This document shows positions 57,599 through 64,000 of a stretch of DNA of 64,000 nucleotides, one piece after another. The notes beneath the pieces were generated by a model. That model had not been told where the DNA came from, made no database searches, and saw nothing but the letters and a program-made list of their open reading frames with translations. The translations under genes were made by a program, and so were the position numbers. The DNA lies in the NCBI RefSeq assembly GCF_050436995.1, contig NC_134763.1:2542001-2606000 (forward strand), in the 5' to 3' direction. The DNA comes from Anticarsia gemmatalis. Taxonomy: Eukaryota; Arthropoda; Insecta; Lepidoptera; Erebidae. Position 1 is the stretch's first letter, and every line of letters starts with the position of its first letter.

Positions 57599-58059
57599 TA
57601 TTACGAGTATTAAGCTGAAGAGTTTGTTTGATTGTTTGTTTGTTTGAACGCGCTAATCTCAGGATCTACGGGTCCGATTTGAAAAATTCTTTAGTAGCAG
57701 TTTCTGGAGTAGCAACGAAAAATGTTACAAAAACGGGAAAAATTATGACCCACTAGCTGACCCGCGCAACTTCGCTTGCGTCACATAAGATAGAATGGGT
57801 CAAAACTTTCCCCTTTTTGGTAACATTTTTTATTGCCACTCTGCTCCTATTGGTCGTAGCGTGATGATATATAGCCTAAAGCCTTCCTCGATAAATGAAC
57901 TATCTAACACTGAAATATTTTTTCAAATCAGACCAGTAGTTCCTGAGATTAGCGCGTTCAAACAAACAAACAAACAAACTCTTCAGCTTTATAATATTAG
58001 TATAGATTCTCTTTTATTCTCTTTTATGTGACGCAAGCGAAGTTGCGCGAGTCAGCTTA
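57599..58059 (+). mobile_element. Helitron-type element hosting a nested copy
   Basis: It starts with TC at 57599 after A and continues through AACGCGCTAATCTCAGGATC. A deletion follows after GAAAAATTCTTT, then AGCAACGAAAAATGTTAC up to GACCCA (57752), where a second copy interrupts it. It resumes at 58007 with TTCTCTTTTA and ends ACGCAAGCGAAGTTGCGCGA then GTCAGCTTA, a mutated CTAG end. TTCTCTTTTA is partly repeated at the restart. Confidence 0.85.
57753..58006 (-). mobile_element. Nested full-length Helitron-type element, minus strand
   Basis: CTAG at 57753-57756 and the reverse of TCTATACTAA ending at 58006 mark both termini. The flanks are A (57752) and T (58007), exactly the Helitron target. 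The 3' hairpin CGCAACTTCGCTTGCG is at 57765-57780. All blocks are present, with a short (GTTT)n. The plus-strand frame 57795-58031 is repeat-derived. Confidence 0.9.
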
Positions 58060-58416
58060 TTTTTTTGTAAAACAGGCGAATTTTCTCAAGCCATTGCAAC
58101 ATAAAGAGATAAATAGAAAAACGACATCCGACAGTGTACTTCCTCAGATTACTTTATTCATCAATCTATCTGCCAAGTGCGTTGATTAAGTCGTAGAACA
58201 TAATTATAATGAACAAGAAATACGCTGAGGTTATATTGATAGAAACGTGATCATATAGAACATATTTATAATTTGTTTGATCATCATTATTTTCTTTCTT
58301 CTTTTGTTTGTCATAGATATCAAAATTATCAAAAATATTTTCTCGACGACGAGCTTTTTTCATAAAATAAGATGTAGCACATAAAAACAACTTATACGAA
58401 CATAAAATTTTGTATG

Positions 58417-58427
58417 TCTCTCTCTCA

Positions 58428-58495
<68 letters not shown>

Positions 58496-58496
58496 C
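58417..58496. repeat. (TC)n/(AC)n compound microsatellite
   Basis: About 72 bases of TC repeats, interrupted once by ACGC near 58427, followed by four to five AC units. Confidence 0.95.
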
Positions 58497-59312
58497 TTCT
58501 TATAGACTTCTAGATAACTATAAGCCGTTTATCTATCTCACTTTATCTAACAACTAGGTTATCTGACACTTGTTAAACTGTAAAACTAACCCTTAGCACT
58601 CCTAATAGAAAACATCGCAAATGAGTACAGATAAAATGGCGAAAAGAAAAATAATCAGCACATCTAATTACCTCAAAAAGCTTGATCAACTTCGACAAAT
58701 CCTTTAAAAGTACAATTAACCCTTTTAACTTCAGAACCAAAACCAATTAACACCCATCATAAAAATTGGAACATCAAAGTAAATTATAGTACTAAAGACG
58801 TGATGGCATTTGTGACGTTATGAAATTAAATGGTTCGTATGAAGTCTGTACCGGTAGCGGCGTCAGTGCTGTAAGTGTTATAGCTGTTATGTGAGCCGAC
58901 AGTGCGTGTAGAGCCATGGAAACTAATATCTAGCGATTTTTAAACGGTTTAACTGCTGAAGAAGATGATTCAGCTTTAGCAAAGCCAAATATAGCATTTT
59001 AGATTATTCAAAGAAATATCATCAAATTCAAAGTTCAAGTTTCACAGATCGGTTTTAACATCTCTACCTCTGGTCTATTCCCTAACAATATTTCAATCCC
59101 ACTGTACCTAATGTCACAAATATTTATTTTGTTACGTTCTTCTCGTACTTTTTCAATTGCGAAAAATTCACGAAACCAAGTCTTATTAGCAATCACGGAC
59201 ATAAGTTTCTAGAAGATAAATCTTAATTTCTATAGATTTAAAGAATTGAAGAATAACATATAGTGTTCAATCAAACAAAAATCTTTATCGTACCATATCA
59301 TGAGTAGTGATT
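58497..59312. other. Unannotated stretch
   Basis: No feature was recognised. A GC-richer patch with a GTAAGT lies at about 58850-58920, without a matching acceptor. Confidence 0.5.
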
Positions 59313-59555
59313 TCACAATAAAAATCGCTGGCCCTCTAGCCGAGTGTCGCCGTTCATCTGACATCCCATCGTCCCAGCTACTGCATTCTTAAGTGTGGGC
59401 CGCACATTCAGGACGGGTTCGTCGCAAAAACGAAGCGCAGTCCAGCATTCATAACAGTTTTTGTCACCTGTCGCCAACCTCCGGGTATTATATTTATAAT
59501 AATACCTGCGTGCTTTGTTCGACGGGAATTCTACGTGTTTTTTAATTGAAATCAT
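59313..59555 (-). CDS. Possible short ORF, 80 codons, unknown
   Basis: An ATG frame on the minus strand encodes MISIKKHVEFPSNKARRYYY, then LATGDKNCYECWTALRF and later KNAVAGTMGCQMNGD, ending at TGA. The last two thirds lie in an island distinctly GC-richer than its surroundings. A single CxxC pair is present but no full zinc finger. It may be an exon, a transposon relic or chance. Confidence 0.2.
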   Translation of the reverse strand: MISIKKHVEFPSNKARRYYYKYNTRRLATGDKNCYECWTALRFCDEPVLNVRPTLKNAVAGTMGCQMNGDTRLEGQRFLL

Positions 59556-62500
59556 ATCTGCGACCGCTTTTTAATTGATCCGTCTAGTTACTCTGCTTTA
59601 GTTTCAAGTTTTATAACATTATCAATGGTTTTGTAGACATTGAGTTACGCCGCTAAAATAGAACTGACAGAGAAATAAGTTTGATGTTAGAGTTGCTCGA
59701 ATAAATTATTAATAGAATTTCAATGTTTAAAGGCAACTTTAATGTCAAAGCGCGTCTTATATTTCAGTCTTAATGTAGCGTATTTTTAGTTAATCTGAAT
59801 ATACATAAAGTAAAGCTCAAGTTTCATATCATATTTTTATCCTTCAATCTTTTATATAACTATCTCATTTACATTTTAAAGTAAAAGTTTTATAGCGCCA
59901 CTATTACAATCAAGTGGTCTTGGTGATATTTTAAAACACACGTAAAACCACGCTACATTAAAATTAAGTGGAGCCATAAACATGACAGAAATAATAATGA
60001 CTTGGTTATTACACGAACAAGCTTCGCTAAAACAAAAGGAATAAAAGCACGAGTGTAATCACTATATTAAAATTCATATCTTAATCTTAAAACAACAAGT
60101 ATGTAAGAAGTAAGACGCTCCTCTCCAACCCAATGACCTGTTCTAAAAACGTCAGAACTTTAATTATTCGTAACAACATAATCATTTGAATCGTGAGTGT
60201 TCAATGAACATAGGTATTAATAGCACTCGCCTATTATATCTTGACCTCCATCATCAAAATCATTGTTCCAATCTCCTTAACTAATAAGTGCCTTGTTATC
60301 TTGGTCGTTAATACTTAGATTATTACGTTACCCTCACTGCAAGATACTAGTTTACTTGTCGGAACCACCCGCTGCGCTTGATGTGAGGCGTATAACCGTT
60401 CACACAAGTTCCGACATCATTTATTTCTGCGTTATAATTAACAACTTTATTAACATCATTATAAAGTTCAAATTCTTCAGCTTCTTCTTGCGTGGTAGGT
60501 TGTACACCTCATGCCGTTTCATTACGATCCTTACCATCGTTTATCATACTTTACATTGCTATAATTTATTCATAAAAGCGATCTTATTTTATATCGGACG
60601 AGATTATTTTACATGTTGTTCTCAAATTTCTCAATACGTGACAGGCTTCGGTATAAAGTCGTTCTGCTCTTTGAATTATTGTAGTTTTATTATCGATAAC
60701 AATATTTTACACGTCGCCAAGTCAGCGTAAGTTGAGATCGTGCTTTATTTATATGAGGATCGCAGTTGTCTTTATCGCGTCTGCGTAGTTTTATTTAATT
60801 TTTTATATTATCACCATAGCCGGATCGAGTGTCGAGCACTTAATTTTCATGACGTTTATTCTTTGGTTTGTTTTTATGAATAAAAGTATTGTTTTCTTGG
60901 TAAGTTATTGCATCGTTTTAATAAGCGTTGAAAGTACACTTTATACATTCGATATTTATAGAGACTCGTAATAAGACATCTCTATAACTTTGACGATTTT
61001 ATTTTTGCAAGAATAGTATCTTACATTGAATTTTTCTCTCAATCGCGTCAGATCATTAGCAAATTCTGATACATAACAGGCGCTATCTTCAGGGAAATCC
61101 GGGGACTATGTTACCTAAGATATCCATGAGCTAGTCTTACAAATAACTTGATGAATCCCTAGAGTATTGTTACATTGAGCAAGCAACTAAGGAAATAATA
61201 GTTTCGCTAATCAAGATTAATCGTATGCCGAAATTGCTTAATCAAATACTAGTAGGTACCAAGTTAAAACCTACACACCCAAACTATGAATTAATAGACA
61301 ATATCAATGCAAATTAGTGTTGTGACTTTTCTCCTATTTACGATTGGTTTTTAAAGGTAAACTCTACATTTGACTTGAAGTATGCTGTCTATTATTTTAA
61401 GAGATTATTATCGAATGATTTTAGGCAGATATTTAAATGATGATTTTGTTACTGACTCGAGGTTTGTTGTGTAACTTTAGTGGGTGTAATTCGGTGCTGT
61501 TTTTGACTAAGCAGGCTTTTTATTCTGTAACAATCATGTTAGTATCAATTTAAAGTCACTGTTAAACTGATAAAAGTATTAAGTAGATCAATCAGATTAT
61601 TTGACGTTTATAAAATTTTACACTTGTTTGTAATAACACTGTTGGATATTACTATGTATTTTTAAAGTCATCATTGCACTATATTTATTCAAAATATATA
61701 TTTTATTTCAATACCTCTACGCACATCAAAAATATACTTTACGATTCCTATAAATCGACGTCTACATCCACCGCTTATTAATTCAACAAAGAATAAGATT
61801 TTACAATCATTTAAGCGAAACGTTGAATAAACATCGCTTTGTAATCGCAGCCATATTTAATTTCAGACTAAAGGAGTGCCACAAGGACCTGTTTTAAATG
61901 CTAGCCTTTTTCTCTACAATTTATATCTTAATCTGCAGTATTTTATACGGTTGGTGATTAAAATATTTTCTGGTTATAAGACTGTGAATGTGTGTTTCGT
62001 AATTTGCATCTCACTATACTATAGTCTGACAACTAAGTAGAGAGCCTTGTGCACAAGATTCGCGGTTTTCGGAGGTATACAAAATTCAGAATCAAGAAGT
62101 AAGTGGCCTACAGGGTTGTGCAGATGACGGAGGCTTGCCAATCGAGCATGCCAAAGGTAAGGCTCTCTTCTATTTTCGAATTATAGTAGAGAGTCTTGCC
62201 AAGCACGATTTATCCAGATTAATATTAATAATCCTGTGTATTTCCAAAACAAAGTAGGTGCATCACAGCAGCAGAAGCCATTCACGGTAACTGGTGTTAA
62301 TTAAATTGAATTTTGGATACACTTTTTTCATAAATATTGCACATAAGATTCTCTACTATGTTGTTGTACTATATATGTACCCTATAATTCTTGGACATTG
62401 TAAGAACCGATAAATGGATGCGCGAAGGCATTCACCTGCTTACTAGTTAATGTCTTATTTAATATGAACACAAACCTGTTTTACGAGCATAGAAATTGCA

Positions 62501-62699
62501 AGCTTGTTGGTTTTTTATATACTGCACGAGATGGCTTATAACACTAGTTATTTGTTTCGTAATAATGATATTGTAATGAGAAAAATGTTCTTAGATTTTA
62601 TATAGCAGCGTGCATGTTATATCCAAGTGTGTATGTAGGTACAGGTATCTCTAATTGTTACTTAAATTCTTAGGGTATAATACAGAATGAGGACCAGCG
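59556..62699. other. Unannotated stretch including the longest chance-like frame
   Basis: The 145-codon plus-strand frame at 60293-60730 is dominated by Ile, Phe, Tyr, Leu, Cys and Ser, starts at TTG and has no domain, so it is not called. A segment at 60820-60899 has an acceptor-like CACCATAG, an ATG followed by a hydrophobic run (MTFILWFVFMNKSIVFL) and a consensus donor, GTAAGT. It is only a weak first-exon candidate. Confidence 0.45.
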
Positions 62700-62852
62700 T
62701 AATTCTATTCAGTCGATTCAATCGACTGTTGAAGGTTTGACATTTAAAACAAACTGCATAGTTCCTGCAGCGCCCGCTAGAGGCGCAGATCAGATTTTCA
62801 TACAAAATTTGATGACTAGCTGATTGTCGATAGACGATAGTTGAAAGTCGCG
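62700..62852. mobile_element. Decayed MITE of the CCGACAACC family
   Basis: The inner block GCGCCCGCTAGAGGCGCAGA then TCAGATTTTCATACAAAAT matches 43226 and 57237. The right repeat is reduced to GATTGTCGATAGACGATAGT. The overlapping minus-strand frame shares the peptide ILYENLI with the frame at 43262-43456 because both read through this MITE. Confidence 0.6.
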
Positions 62853-63469
62853 GGCCAGATTGCAATTTAATGGAATGGTTTTTTTACTTAAGGCTGCTAC
62901 TGTAAATATTCCAACCAGAACTACAAAATAATGTTATGTACCACTCAGAAATCGAATCCAAGAGTTCGCAATCACATAATTAACAGGCTCTACCATTGAC
63001 AAAATCATCTTACATCTTATTTTACGTGTAAAACCTTTATTTCTCAATCCACTCCCATCATTTCTATCATTAAACAACTCATTCTCGTTATCAAACACAA
63101 AATATCTCAAATTATTCCTGTACTTAACACTTACTACATTTCGTTACTCAATAAATTATTTTCAATCTAAAATTACACACAATCTTCGAAAACATTAGTA
63201 AACATCAAACGTAACAAATCAAGATGTAACCAAATATTCTCGATAGACGTTTCCGTCTCACTTTTATTAGCTTCCAAATGATTAATGACCATTAGTACAC
63301 CTCATAAAGTGACACGGCACTTTAATGTCTATACACGTTGATTTGGATAAGTTATCTACACGTTTTAATTCATATCATTTTTATTAGAACCACTTATTTT
63401 CGAATAGGTATCGAATTTGTAAATGACTTCAGGTTGATGTTAAACTTTGATAGGATTCAAAAGAGAATC
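62853..63469. other. Unannotated stretch
   Basis: No gene was recognised. Confidence 0.5.
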
Positions 63470-63625
63470 CTGTCCTTCGTGGCGCGGTAGTTGCCGCTTC
63501 CATTGCGTCGGGCGGTCGTGTGTTCGATTCCCACACCTGACAATAATAATTGTGTGTGCGATCCGATGTTGTTTCTGGTCTTGTTGTACTTTTTGTCTGT
63601 TGTTATAATAATACAGTTATAAGTT
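63470..63625 (+). mobile_element. tRNA-derived SINE without A-tail
   Basis: Box A TGGCGCGGTAG (63480-63490) and box B TGTTCGATTCC (63521-63531). The body TTGTGTGTGCGATCCGATGT then TGGTCTTGTTGTAC parallels the copy at 25738-25961. The 3' end is truncated or diverged. Confidence 0.7.
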
Positions 63626-63794
63626 TGGTTAGCTTTTTGTATTATAAGAAAACCTCCCTAACATCCTTCCTTATCATTTACCTAAAATTATATAAATAAT
63701 TATAACGAAGTAAGTCTGTATCACTTTGTCGCATTGGGCCGAACCTCTTGTTAATGGTGTGTGTATGTTGTTGTAAATACATACATATAATATA

Positions 63795-63830
63795 AATATT
63801 ATTCTCTGTCATGTGACAGAGGATAATATT
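63795..63830. repeat. Near-perfect 36-bp palindrome
   Basis: AATATTATTCTCTGTCA and TGACAGAGGATAATATT pair over 17 positions with one T/G difference (a G-U pair in RNA) and a two-base centre. Confidence 0.8.
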
Positions 63831-64000
63831 TGAAGTGTGCACCTCTGCTTACACTTTCGGGTATTACAGCCGTAATATTATGTATACAAGAAAATAATAC
63901 ACAGCGTAACCACAGCTGCGAAATACTCGAACGAAATCATTAATTGCAGTTCATTTACACGAGGTAATTACGAATTTAAACAAAAACAAACGAAACGACA

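Noticed and set aside
57795..58031. 78-codon frame, and the related minus-strand frame at 8230-8514
   Set aside because: Both translate the same Helitron sequence in opposite coordinates (VVPEISAF...), so the shared peptide reflects repeat homology, not a protein family.
60293..60730. 145-codon open frame, the longest in the window
   Set aside because: It starts at a non-ATG codon, is dominated by Ile, Phe, Tyr, Leu, Cys and Ser, has no domain, and such a run is not very surprising across six frames of 64 kb of AT-rich DNA.

Overview
The window looks like moth or butterfly (Lepidoptera) nuclear DNA. It is strongly AT-rich and has no dense or complete coding gene. Its interspersed repeats are lepidopteran in style: short Helitron-type elements that start TCTATACTAATATTATAAAG and end in CTAG, SINEs with a 5S-rRNA-like head, SINEs with a tRNA-like head, terminal-inverted-repeat MITEs (mariner, piggyBac and unclassified), and 3' scraps of Penelope-like and RTE-type retroelements. 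I could not fix the family or species. No bacterial operon, CRISPR array, rRNA gene or intact tRNA gene was seen.

Layout. 1-8 kb: mostly unique AT-rich DNA, decayed SINEs, a perfect 28-bp-arm palindrome (2181-2240) and a small Penelope-type insertion with an exact 15-bp target duplication (7297-7420). 8-21 kb: three Helitron copies in long stretches of featureless DNA. 21-26 kb: a mariner-type MITE, a 5S-SINE, a candidate 38-nt microexon (23559-23596), Helitron relics and a poly-A-tailed tRNA-SINE. 26-36 kb: several MITEs, a minus-strand broken coding remnant (29927-30292), a full-length Helitron and two 5S-SINEs with target duplications. 38-44 kb: a Penelope-like coding remnant, a local tandem duplication carrying a MITE, more SINEs and a close pair of MITEs. 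46-58 kb: another TSD-flanked Penelope scrap, a chimeric Helitron, a candidate recursive splice site (53217/53218), a SINE, and a Helitron nested in opposite orientation inside another copy exactly at an A/T dinucleotide (57753-58006 within 57599-58059). 58-64 kb: a long (TC)n tract, decayed repeats and a near-perfect 36-bp palindrome.

Interpretation. The best reading is the inside of one or more very long introns, or a gene-poor intergenic region. The strongest hints of a host gene are on the plus strand: the 38-nt microexon candidate, a phase-compatible 77-nt exon-like segment upstream (9528-9604), and the zero-length 3'/5' splice-site pair at 53217. These are inferences from sequence pattern only. 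Nearly all open reading frames of 60-145 codons here look like chance or repeat-derived frames; those I kept are marked as weak.
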